Shown here: piece after piece, positions 45,721-54,351 of the stretch
Position numbering within the stretch: the first letter of the stretch is position 1
Layout: each line of letters opens with the position of its first letter
Source: Amycolatopsis roodepoortensis
GTDB lineage: Bacteria > Actinomycetota > Actinomycetes > Mycobacteriales > Pseudonocardiaceae
NCBI RefSeq assembly: GCF_014873915.1
Contig: NZ_JADBEJ010000005.1
Location: 868,001 to 932,000 of the forward strand
DNA: 64,000 nt
Direction: 5' to 3'
Program-made: the position numbers and the translations under genes
Notes under the pieces: generated by a model
Databases searched by the model: none
Told to the model about the DNA's origin: nothing
The model's input: the letters and a program-made list of their open reading frames with translations, nothing else

Positions 45721-46908
45721 GCCACCACGGGCGGGATCGAGGCTCAGAGCCTGCACCGCGGTCACCAGTTCCGCCACGTCACGAGGGTCGGTCAGCGACT
45801 TGCCGGTCAGCTCCCGGATCCGGCGCAACCGATACCGGACGGTGTTGGCGTGACAGTGCAGGACACGCCCGGCCCCGTCCGTCGAGCCGCCCTGATCGAA
45901 GTAGGCACGCAACGTCTCGAGCAGGACGTCTCGCTCCTCCGATGGCAGGTCGAGCACGGCGCCGAAGACCTCGGCGGCCAGGCGGCGTCCCTCGTCGGGG
46001 TCGTAAGCGACGAACGCGGCGAGAGGACTGGAGCCAAAGGCTCGCACAGCGGGCTGTCCAGGCGGCAGACCGGCGAGCGCGGTCCGGGCGAGATGCAGCG
46101 CCCGCGGGGTTTCGGTCAACGACCGGTACAGCGGACTCACCCCGGTGCGAGCCACCGCGACGTCCTTCACGATCGACATCATCGTGTCGCGTTGCTCATC
46201 ACGGAGCGAGATCACTCCTGCCTGCATCGTGGGAGTGAGCTGCCAGGCCGAGACCATCCCGGCCTCGGCGAGCCGCTGCTCGACACCGAGCAGGCTCTCC
46301 TCGGCCAGGCCCCGGGTCTCCGCGGCCACCACGGCCAGCTGCCCGTCCACAGCCAGGCCGAGTAACCGCCCGGCCTCCCACGCGCCGGCGTCGAACACCC
46401 GCTGACCGGTGAACAGCGCCGCGGCCAAAGCAGACCGACGCCGATGCTGCGCGATCAGCAACTCCGCGCTGGCCGCCCGATACGCCTCGGTCAGCCGCAC
46501 GGCGTGCTCGTCTGCGACCCGCCACAAGAGGCTCGCCACGTCGACGAGACCGTCGGCCGCGTCCGGCCGGGTCATGTCCCTGACATGCTCGACCAGCAGG
46601 TCCCAGAGCATCGCGCAGCCGATCCGGTACACCTGCAGCACCTCCGGCAACGGCGCCCCCTGGCGCGCGCGACGGCGGCCCGTCTCGCCCGGCGCCGCCT
46701 CCTCGATCGACCTGGCGGAGTCGCCCAGCGCGCCGACCATGAACCGCAGGTTCACCGCGATCGACCGATGCAGGTCGGCACGCGGCACGATTTTCTCGTC
46801 CCCATACAGGTCGATGCGCTCGCACACCGCGGCGAACACCTCGTCGATCAGCCGGGACAACCGGCTCTCGGCCCAGGCGACGAGTTCAGCGAACGCCGGG
46901 TCACTCAT
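45682..46908 (-). CDS. PucR/CdaR-type transcriptional regulator, copy 2
   Basis: 408 residues with the same plan as copy 1 at 33370-34620. Long stretches are near-identical, e.g. KIVPRADLHRSIAVNLRFMV, FTGQRVFDAG, FVAYDPDEGRRL and the HTH end LHCHANTVRYRLRRIRELTG. The N-terminus lacks ~15 residues present in copy 1. It is convergent with the FUSC gene. Confidence 0.85.
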   Translation of the reverse strand: MSDPAFAELVAWAESRLSRLIDEVFAAVCERIDLYGDEKIVPRADLHRSIAVNLRFMVGALGDSARSIEEAAPGETGRRRARQGAPLPEVLQVYRIGCAMLWDLLVEHVRDMTRPDAADGLVDVASLLWRVADEHAVRLTEAYRAASAELLIAQHRRRSALAAALFTGQRVFDAGAWEAGRLLGLAVDGQLAVVAAETRGLAEESLLGVEQRLAEAGMVSAWQLTPTMQAGVISLRDEQRDTMMSIVKDVAVARTGVSPLYRSLTETPRALHLARTALAGLPPGQPAVRAFGSSPLAAFVAYDPDEGRRLAAEVFGAVLDLPSEERDVLLETLRAYFDQGGSTDGAGRVLHCHANTVRYRLRRIRELTGKSLTDPRDVAELVTAVQALSLDPARGGSADGASAETGEP

Positions 46909-47015
46909 CGAAGCTTCCCGTCACCATCGCCAACCCCTCATCACCGAGCCTGTCATCACCGCGAGGGCAACCGTATTGCGCAATCCGAACGCGCGCCTCC
47001 CGACATTCTGCCAAC

Positions 47016-47255
47016 TCACCCACGTCGAGACGGAAGGCGGAGCCCGAGTTCGAGACCCGCGAGATGGTCCGTCACCCCGGTCGCCAGACGTACGGCAGCG
47101 TAGTTGAGCGAGAACCCGGCGCGCAGCCGCTCGAAGCGAGCAACCGCGTACGACCTCGGCGACAGGAACCAGCGCCGCGCCAAGGCATCGTCAGCGAACG
47201 AATCCAGCCCCAGCAAGGGTGGGTCCGTCGGCCGTCGAACGAGATAGCGCGTCAT
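47016..47255 (-). CDS. Shortened CbpM-like protein (79 aa)
   Basis: Start ATG 47255 has GAGGAGG upstream. MTRYLVRRP, then RFERLRAGFSLNYAAVRLATGV, aligns with the CbpM-like protein at 37250-37561, but the MerR-like helix-turn-helix is shortened (DSFADDALARRWFLSP). It probably keeps the DnaJ-binding part while losing DNA binding. It lies upstream of and codirectional with PucR copy 2, as CbpM lies upstream of PucR copy 1. Confidence 0.6.
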   Translation of the reverse strand: MTRYLVRRPTDPPLLGLDSFADDALARRWFLSPRSYAVARFERLRAGFSLNYAAVRLATGVTDHLAGLELGLRLPSRRG

Positions 47256-47862
47256 GCCGACCTCCTCACTCACATTTGGCCACACACGGTTCTCGAAGGT
47301 CAAGACCGATCTTGGTCAGGCCGCGAAATGCCTCCCTGTTTGTGGCACAGCAACAAACTTTCTGTTCCCCGCAACATCAGAGAACAGCGTTCGATCTCGG
47401 AACCTCAGAAAATACACCTCCCGATCGATTAGCACATGCCCCCGAACCGAGGCATACGCTAGAAGAATTCCGGTCCGGGGGTTCTCAATCTGACCGACAG
47501 TTCTGGCGTGCTGCCGCTGCATTCCTGGCGGACTTGGTGCCCTTGTGGCAGGAATCCGGTGTAGTCGGAACAAGCACGTGACCCGGCTCGCCGAATGCGC
47601 AACCACGTAGTCCCGTAGATGCCCAGCGCAGCAACGGCTGCAGCCCCTCCGACGAAATCACCCCAAAGTGCTCAGTCAACGCCCCACCGTTGTTCCGTTC
47701 ATGCCATGCCGCCAGTCCTGGCTCGTACTCCCAAGTCAGCGCCCTACGGCTCCGACCGCGTGAACCTGACGACGATCGGTTCACGCGCCAGGCTCAGCCC
47801 AATCGCCGTATTGACCACTACGACGATGACCTACCCAACCTCACACCAAGTTCCCTCGTGGA
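47256..47862. other. Intergenic/decayed region without a supported gene
   Basis: About 600 bp. A minus-strand ORF (47485-47784) contains TWEYEPGLAAWHERNNGGAL, which looks protein-like, but it has no ribosome site or family match. No tRNA or repeat was seen. Confidence 0.4.
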
Positions 47863-48312
47863 CTAGAACATCGCGCTCTCCGTGCCCGCGAGCCCGAGGG
47901 AACGAAAGGAGGCATCCAACGCGCGGGACACATCGTCCTGAGCGCCGGCCTCGCTGATGGTTGCGTAGAGGAACGCACCTGGTTTTCGTTCGGGGTCGGC
48001 GGGCATCACCATCAATACCCCAGGGTTATTCCCGGCACTGAAGGATAACCCTGCTTTCTCTACGCCAGCGAGAAACTCTTCGGTTGACAGTGCACCCCAG
48101 TTTGAAGAGGCGCTAACTTGCCGAATGAGCTGCGACGATTTGCCGAGAATCCCATCGGCCGCGAGCTTGTGGAGATGTGTGCCGGTCGTGGCCCTAGCGT
48201 TCACCTCCGTGTACACGACCGCGCCTTGCGCGGTAACCACCGCGTCGACGCGTGGCGGGCGGGACAAGAAGTACTGGAGCTTGCGCGGGTCATTGAGGTA
48301 CGCCGGGAGTGG
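47863..48312 (-). pseudogene. C-terminal fragment of an ATP-grasp enzyme, cut at CRISPR array 2
   Basis: The minus strand reads YLNDPRKLQYFLSRPP, then VYTEVNARATTGTHLHKLA, then NNPGVLMVMPADPERKPGA. The VNAR..TGTHLH pattern is the metal/ATP site of ATP-grasp ligases of the peptide-ligase (PGM1-like) type, followed by their C-terminal domain. The reading frame continues right up to the first degenerate CRISPR repeat at 48313, where the N-terminal half is missing. It is therefore a truncated gene. Confidence 0.55.
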
Positions 48313-48885
48313 GTCCTCCTCGCGCGAGCGGGGCTGATCCGCACTTGGACGGGCACTGGCGGTGCACGTGCCAGTTCTCCCCGCGCGAGCGGGGCTGGTC
48401 CCACCTTCACGTCCCTCTACCGCCGCTACACGACGTTCTCCCCGCGCATGCGGGGTTGACCCCTTCGATGCGCTGGGAACAGTGGTCGTGTCCGAAATGT
48501 TCCCACGCGAGCGGGGCTGATCCGGTCTTCGACGTCGCCGCCAGCATGGTCAAGCTGCTCTCCCCGCGCGAGCGAGGCTGGTTCACTCATTCCGCTAACC
48601 TCGGCCAAGTACAAGCAGTTCCCCCTGCGCGAACGGGCTGGTCCGTCGACGAGGTTAACGTCGCCTGCGGTGCCGACGTTCTCCCCGCGCGAGCGGGCTG
48701 GTCCCTCCGGACTCTTCACCCGCCACCTGACGGCCTTCTCTCCGCGCGAGCGGGACTGATCCGGCCCGGCGCGTCCGGTACGGGCGCGTCACCGAGTTCT
48801 CCCCGCGCGAGCAGGGCTGTTCCCCGGTCTGACGCTGCGCGAGGCCTGGCGCTGGCTGTCCTCCCCACGCAAACAGGGTTGGTCT
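48313..48885 (+). CRISPR. CRISPR array 2, ~10 degenerate repeats
   Basis: Repeats of the array 1 type start at about 48313, 48374, 48435, 48499, 48557, 48618, 48678, 48735, 48796 and 48858. Only the one at 48374 keeps the full sequence; the others have substitutions or lost bases (25-28 nt). Spacing stays ~61 bp. The last spacer (48824-48857) and ~100 bp of right flank resemble those of array 1. This looks like an inactive, decaying duplicate of an old array. No leader is recognisable because an ATP-grasp fragment abuts the left end. Confidence 0.85.
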
Positions 48886-49039
48886 CCCCGCCGGGTGGGC
48901 GGTGGTCGACGAGTTCTGCTCCTCGCCCGTCAGGTGGCAGTTTCAAGCCCCTTTGTGACGCTGCGGCGCGACAAGTGCCTGGTGAGCTGGCGGCACCATA
49001 CCGCCAACTCACCACCGGCTCACCATCCATCGAGATGGC

Positions 49040-50572
49040 TTAGTCCTCGTCATCCTCGCTCGCGTCCGGCCCTTCCAGCTCGAGAGCCTCAGCCGCTGGG
49101 CGGTCCTCTATTAACAGCCGCGGTGTGATGAACTTATCTTGCTGACGTTGCAACGCCGAGCGGCCCAGAATCTGGGTGCGCTCATCGGTTGACAGGGGAT
49201 ACCGCCAGCCCAGGACATCGAACGCCGCTGAAGCCAGGTCACCCAGAAGCACCTTTCTGCCCTCGACCGTCATCGTTTTGAAGTCGAGTTCAAGATCCGA
49301 CGACTCGTCATCGGACGGACGCAGCGCTACGGACCGGACGCGAAAATCGTCCTCGATGGTCGAGCTGATCGTGTCGACATCCGCAAACACGTTCGAACCA
49401 TCTTCAGCTGATACCCGCACGCGTCGTGTGATGCCCTGCATGTCCACCGAGGACACCGGGGAGGTGGACAGGTGCGGCCATATGTCTTCCCATCGCACCA
49501 GCGGGGAATCGTCGCGACTTCCACCTTTGCGTTTGTCGGTTGTGAAGTGCACACGCCACGCGCCGGCTGTCGCAGCCAGCAACTTCGCGTGCACCGTCCA
49601 CGACGGATCCGGGCGTTCCTCTTCCACAGCCTCGGGGGAGAACGACATGATCGCCCGGGTGGCCCGCCATGTTCCCAGGTTCGCCACAACCAAGTGGTTG
49701 AGGTCCTCCAGCGGGATGGTCTCCGCGAGCTGTTCCAGTTGCTTGAGCGAGATCATGCCGCCCACGTATTGCCAGAACGCGTCACTGTCGAGGGCGTTGG
49801 CGCGTTCCAACATGTAGGGCAGCAAGATCCGCAGTTCATCCAGCTCGAGCTTGCCACCTATCACGCGCAGGCGTTCGTCAGCATCGTCGGGCTGCTCGAA
49901 TAGCGAGGTGTTGCCTGTCCGGGCCGCGCGAACGATGTCCACCGCCCGCTGCAACCGCGTCGCGGCCTCGGGCCGGAAGATTTGCGTGATCGTCTCTTCA
50001 AACGTGGTCAGGTACGAGATGTCTTCGTCGACATCTCCTGCGGTCGGGGTGTGCTGCAAGCGCTGCGCGGTACCACTGATCAACAAGCCTCGACCACCGC
50101 GAACCACGTTGCGGCGAAACAGGTTCAGCAACGGTTCAGACACCGAGCCGGTGTCTCTGGTCTGCTCCGCGGAGGTGAACCCGTCGATCGCTGGTGCGTT
50201 AGTCACCAACGCTCCCGATTCATCCTCGAGGTCTCCGCGAAGATCCTCGGCGACGGCATCATCGTCGTGCCGGGAGTCCAACGAGAAGAACACCGGGGCG
50301 GACCCGCCCAGCAGGTCCACATCGCGGCCTGCCTGCGTTGAGCGCAGGTTGTAACGCAAGTACACCTCGCGCTCTTGCTTCCCGCCCGGCCATGACAACA
50401 CCAAATCGGGGGCGTAACTGTGGTTGAAGTAGTCGGTGTCGACGATGGCAACGCCGGGGTCCAGGCGCTCGATCTCACTGATCACCGCGCCTTTGATGCC
50501 CTCGATCACGTCCGTCTGATCGCTGGAGTTCAACGCCGCAGCCACGGCGTCCTGCAACGTGTTGCCTGGCAT
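49040..50572 (-). CDS. Unrecognised protein (510 aa), partner of the nuclease-like gene
   Basis: Start ATG 50572 (MPGNTLQDAVAAAL) lies 2 bp after the stop of the upstream gene. The N-terminal ~120 residues (VISEIERLDPGVAI, SYAPDLVLSW, REVYLRYNLRS) resemble a degenerate PD-(D/E)xK fold. The middle is helical (DELRILLPYMLERANAL), followed by a beta-rich C-terminal part. The protein is acidic and ends EGPDASEDDED. No family was recognised. It forms a tight two-gene unit with 50575-51162 in a region of remnants and CRISPR arrays, suggesting defence or anti-plasmid function, by inference. Confidence 0.7.
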   Translation of the reverse strand: MPGNTLQDAVAAALNSSDQTDVIEGIKGAVISEIERLDPGVAIVDTDYFNHSYAPDLVLSWPGGKQEREVYLRYNLRSTQAGRDVDLLGGSAPVFFSLDSRHDDDAVAEDLRGDLEDESGALVTNAPAIDGFTSAEQTRDTGSVSEPLLNLFRRNVVRGGRGLLISGTAQRLQHTPTAGDVDEDISYLTTFEETITQIFRPEAATRLQRAVDIVRAARTGNTSLFEQPDDADERLRVIGGKLELDELRILLPYMLERANALDSDAFWQYVGGMISLKQLEQLAETIPLEDLNHLVVANLGTWRATRAIMSFSPEAVEEERPDPSWTVHAKLLAATAGAWRVHFTTDKRKGGSRDDSPLVRWEDIWPHLSTSPVSSVDMQGITRRVRVSAEDGSNVFADVDTISSTIEDDFRVRSVALRPSDDESSDLELDFKTMTVEGRKVLLGDLASAAFDVLGWRYPLSTDERTQILGRSALQRQQDKFITPRLLIEDRPAAEALELEGPDASEDDED

Positions 50573-50574
50573 GG

Positions 50575-51162
50575 CTACGCGCCCTCCCTCTTCAAGTGCA
50601 TCATCGCTACCTTCAGTTCCTCTGGGCTCAAGACCAGGTCTTGCTGGCGGTCCGAGAGCACCAGCAGCCACAGCCGCTTCGACACAAGCCGGCACAGGTC
50701 GTCATCGATGTCGAACCCGTCATCGGTGGCGGGCAGTTTCAGCCGCTCTCCGTGCTCGGCTACGGCGTCGCGCACATAGTCGTGGCGGGTCAGCTTCGAC
50801 CAGTGGGTGAGGTTGAACGGATGCCAGGTGACCCACATGAACTCCGCTTCGTCGTCCATCTCGTCCTGGCACGCGCGCGCGGTGACGCTGTAGATGTCAG
50901 CCAGGTACTCGATGTACATACTCGCCTGGCTGCCCACCACTGAGTACTTCTTCGCCTCGACGAACAACGGATGCCGACGCTGCCCCAGAAAGTGACCACG
51001 AAGGTCATAGACCTTCCTGCTGCCGTCAAGCCGCTGGCGGGTACACATCTTCTCGTGGTCATACGCCGTCCACGACAGTCGAAGATAGGTCGTGCTCTCC
51101 AAGTACTGCTTCGCGCGGAACACGCCCTCCCGACCAGTCTCTTGCGACTTTTCAGCAGGCAT
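50575..51162 (-). CDS. PD-(D/E)xK-like nuclease candidate (195 aa)
   Basis: Residues ~20-75 read REGVFRAKQYLEST, then KVYDLRGHFLG, then HPLFVEAKKYSVVGSQ. This is the E…D…ExK order of restriction-type nucleases, with VEAKKY as the ExK motif. The C-terminal half is helical (RHDYVRDAVAEHGERL, DLCRLVSKRLWLLVLS). It is the first gene of the two-gene unit. No named family was recognised; a structural or accessory use of the fold is possible. Confidence 0.65.
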   Translation of the reverse strand: MPAEKSQETGREGVFRAKQYLESTTYLRLSWTAYDHEKMCTRQRLDGSRKVYDLRGHFLGQRRHPLFVEAKKYSVVGSQASMYIEYLADIYSVTARACQDEMDDEAEFMWVTWHPFNLTHWSKLTRHDYVRDAVAEHGERLKLPATDDGFDIDDDLCRLVSKRLWLLVLSDRQQDLVLSPEELKVAMMHLKREGA

Positions 51163-51314
51163 AACCGCGAAGCCTAGTAGCCGATCTTCATCACGTCAGC
51201 CACTCAACCCGAACCGAGATCGCCAGGTCATAACCCCACTATCCGCTACCGCCAAGCGGGTGAACCCCAAGCGCGCAGCAAAGGAAGGTGCCCCCTGGCA
51301 CCGCTGCATTTGCT

Positions 51315-52269
51315 GTGAGCAACCGCCCTGCAGCCCGGCAGGATGACATCTCGAACGCACGATCAATCGTGGAAGGCCTCGGGGGAGTATGCATCTACAC
51401 GACGTGGCTCAGCGCGGCATCGGTGGTGATCGCTCTCGGATCGCTGCTTTACAGCCGACGCAACACCCGCACCGGGAAGCAATCACTCGACGTCGCCAGC
51501 ATCCTGGGGCAAGTCAACTACGAAAACGCCCGCGCCAACTACACCCCGGCAGCCACATTGACTCTGACCGAGGTTGAATTCCGCCCGCCTACGGCACTCA
51601 AAGGTGGTCTACTGCAGAGCGAAGCCGAGCTCTGGGCCACCACCTACAACCTGAGAGCGCCGAAATCGTCGCCCGCGGTCGCTTGGTCAACAACACCGAC
51701 AACGAACTGCTGCTCACGCTGCGCGATCACCCCCGCTCACGCCGCACCACGTGGTACAGCTACCGCAACCAGTCGCTGTTCCTGCTCGACGGCGTCGAGA
51801 TCCAACTCAGCTATGCCATACTGTCCGCGGGCGGCGAAGTCACTTCGAATGGATCGACCGCCGCAGCTCGGCCGAATGGATCACCATCTACAACCTCGGC
51901 ACCCGATATCGGTCCTGGACCAGCAGCCCTGTGCCGCCGAGACCAGCGTGGCGACGCTACGTGCGAGCACTCATCACCCTCGATATCGAGGCGTTCACCA
52001 GTCGCGCCATCGCTCGTTCCGGGTTCCACATTGTCTGCGATTCTCGCGCGGACGAACGAGTAGCGACCATCTGGCACGCGGAGGTCGTCGCCACACCCGT
52101 CACACTCGCAGGACGCAACTTCGACACCAACGAGCTCGAGTACGAAACCAACCCTCGTACGGTTGCCGGCCCCATCGACGATGACACCATCCGCTACCGC
52201 GTCACCTACGACTCGACACTCGCCCTGCTGAAAACTCCGAAGAGGCGATACCTGCACGGACGTTTCTAA
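51315..52269 (+). pseudogene. Frameshifted membrane-anchored protein gene
   Basis: Three ORF pieces in successive frames make one protein. Piece 1 has a TM helix (TTWLSAASVVIALGSLLYSR). Piece 2 starts near 51655 (EIVARGRLVNNTDNELLLTL). Piece 3 starts near 51840 (HFEWIDRRSSAEWITIYNL) and ends at 52269. Each junction needs a -1 shift, i.e. one missing base. The middle resembles a beta-sandwich of hypothetical actinobacterial proteins. Function is unknown. Confidence 0.65.
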
Positions 52270-52344
52270 CCGACGCCCTTCATCGCCACAAACACCCCAT
52301 GACCTGCAGGTCGTGTACCGGCACCGTTCGGGCAAGATGCTCCG

Positions 52345-52995
52345 ATGGAGTGGCCACCCGTCATCACCGCAGCAGCAACCCTCACAGGCGTCTACCTCGG
52401 TTACCGAGGGGCACTGCGCGTACAGCAACGCACCATCCTGCTCGAGCGGAAACGGCACATCGCCACGGTGGCTGGCGAAGCCCTCGCGGCTGTCGGCGAG
52501 CTGCAAGCAACACTCACGACCTATCGGTTGCAGTGGGGCCGCCGCACGAAGGCGTTGCCGACCATTGCAGTTGCGGCAACCGAACTTATCGTCGTCGGCC
52601 GAGACTGGATGAAGGCTACCCCCACCGCTCTCCGTGCAGTCGACAGTTATCACCGCGACCGCGAGCATGCTGCACAAACCGCGCTCGCCGCGCCAACCAG
52701 TCGCCTGCTGAGCGCGTTAATAGCGGTCTCGCTGCTCGGGGATCGTCCCTTGCAGCGTGCCGCCGATCAGCTTCGTGAGGGCGTTGCCGACCTGCTCGCG
52801 TCTGCCAGGAACACCAAGGAATGGAAGCATCACATCACTACCTTTGTGAGTCGCATCCACGATTTCCGCAGCACGGTCGACGACACACTCGAGCAGCTCC
52901 ACCGGCCAGGCTGGTTACGACGCCAGTGGCAGACGCTACTTCGCCGTGCAGAGGAGGCGCGTCAAGCCCCGCACCGCCTCGAAAGGCGTCGTTAG
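52345..52995 (+). CDS. Hypothetical helical protein with N-terminal hydrophobic segment
   Basis: 216 residues. MEWPPVITAAATLTGVYLGYR looks like a short membrane anchor; the rest is helical and basic (RRQWQTLLRRAEEARQ near the C-terminus). Similar small proteins occur in actinobacterial accessory regions. No ribosome site is clear upstream of ATG 52345. Confidence 0.6.
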   Translation: MEWPPVITAAATLTGVYLGYRGALRVQQRTILLERKRHIATVAGEALAAVGELQATLTTYRLQWGRRTKALPTIAVAATELIVVGRDWMKATPTALRAVDSYHRDREHAAQTALAAPTSRLLSALIAVSLLGDRPLQRAADQLREGVADLLASARNTKEWKHHITTFVSRIHDFRSTVDDTLEQLHRPGWLRRQWQTLLRRAEEARQAPHRLERRR

Positions 52996-53042
52996 CCAGC
53001 CACAGATCCAGCATCACGTAGATGCGTGTCAACGATGCGCAG

Positions 53043-53213
53043 CTACGAACCGTCGATCAGCTCCCACACGGCTCGTGGGTCCTGTGGTGGCCTATCTACG
53101 CGCCGAACCAAACCGAACTTCTGCAACGCCTTCAGCCGCGTCATCGTTGCGGGGCGACTCAAACCCAACGCATCCACGACATCACCGGTCAAAGCGGTAT
53201 TCGCCACTCTCAC
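53043..53213 (-). CDS. Short winged-helix protein or fragment (~55 aa)
   Basis: The minus strand reads NTALTGDVVDALGLSRPATM, then TRLKALQKFGLVRRVDRPPQ, ending ELIDGS. This is the helix-turn-helix plus wing pattern of MarR/ArsR-like regulators. GTG starts exist at 53213 and 53207, after an in-frame TGA. It could be an autonomous small regulator or the tail of a broken gene. The stretch 53214-53522 to its right holds nothing else I can support. Confidence 0.45.
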   Translation of the reverse strand: MRVANTALTGDVVDALGLSRPATMTRLKALQKFGLVRRVDRPPQDPRAVWELIDGS

Positions 53214-53522
53214 TCAGCCCCCGACGCACGCAAGGAAGCACGCCGCGACACCCGCCATGAGCTACTCGACGGGCGACACCTCGTGCTCTTGCTGAACCAG
53301 CACTGCGGCACCAACTGGCCGCTGGGCACGAGTGTCTAACCACCTTTCATATACCCAAGCAACGCCTCGACCAGCACATAGCCGTAGAGTGCGGGTACCG
53401 TCCCGGCGCATCGACCTCCGGCGCAGCTTCGAGCCCGTCCAGACAGGAACCGGCGCAGAGACCCATGCGCCAACTAAGCCGGATCGACCACGTGCGCATG
53501 TGGCTTCGGGCATCATGTCCCT

Positions 53523-54326
53523 GTGGGCATCAGCGACAAGACCAGGAAGATCCTCTGGGGTCGTTCCGGCAACCGATGTGCCGACTGTCGACGAGAACTC
53601 ATCACCCGCCGCACTCCGGACGGTGACGAAGAAGCCATCGTCGGAGACGAGGCGCACATCGCGGCACAGTCACCAGGTGGCCCACGGTACGGCGAGGGTC
53701 CCCCCTCCGGCCTCCACCACTACGACAACCTGATCTTGCTGTGCCGGGTCGACCACAAAAAGATCGACGACCAACCCCACCACTACACCGTTGACCGTCT
53801 CACTAAACTCAAGGCCGAACATGAGGCGTGGGTGAACCATGCGCTCAACGAGCGGGCAACGTTTCCTGGCGGCGCACTCGTCGAAACAAGCCGTCGACAC
53901 GTGCCCGTCCTCTCCGCGTACCGCAGCTTCCGCCTCGCTCTGGACAGCTGGGAGGCACGTATCGACGCTGTCATTCACGCGAACGTCATCATGCCTGACC
54001 CCACCGAGCTAGAGCAGCTTCATGCTCAATGTACTCAGGCGTGGAGAAACAGCTACGTGGCCTGCGGACACCTCGCGGCCGCCACCACAGAGAAGTGTGC
54101 GGACGCCGCCGAACAAGTACTCGATCGTTGGAAGAGCCTGGCCGATGATGCCGTAGACAAGCTACTCCCCAGCACCCATCCTGGTGCCGACCCGCATGAC
54201 GACATCTTTGACGCCGAGGACGAGCTGCTCAAGCTCATCGGCGCCGATCTGGGCATGACATCGTCTGCTGTGTGGGGCAGCGCGCGGTTAACAGGAAAAC
54301 TCGGCGGCACGGGAAAACGCTATTGA
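53523..54326 (+). CDS. HNH endonuclease with helical C-terminal domain
   Basis: 267 residues from GTG 53523. An N-terminal HNH domain contains GNRCADCRREL, GDEAHIAAQSPGGPRYGEG, YDNLILLCRVDHKKIDD and YTVDRLTKLKAEHEAWV. The same type of HNH occurs as the effector domain of CBASS Cap5-like nucleases. Here the SAVED sensor is replaced by ~170 residues of helical sequence (SFRLALDSWEARIDAV, AAEQVLDRWKSLADDAV). The sensor partner is therefore unknown. Confidence 0.8.
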   Translation: MGISDKTRKILWGRSGNRCADCRRELITRRTPDGDEEAIVGDEAHIAAQSPGGPRYGEGPPSGLHHYDNLILLCRVDHKKIDDQPHHYTVDRLTKLKAEHEAWVNHALNERATFPGGALVETSRRHVPVLSAYRSFRLALDSWEARIDAVIHANVIMPDPTELEQLHAQCTQAWRNSYVACGHLAAATTEKCADAAEQVLDRWKSLADDAVDKLLPSTHPGADPHDDIFDAEDELLKLIGADLGMTSSAVWGSARLTGKLGGTGKRY

Positions 54327-54351
54327 CGTGACCCGAGTTCCAACCACGGCG

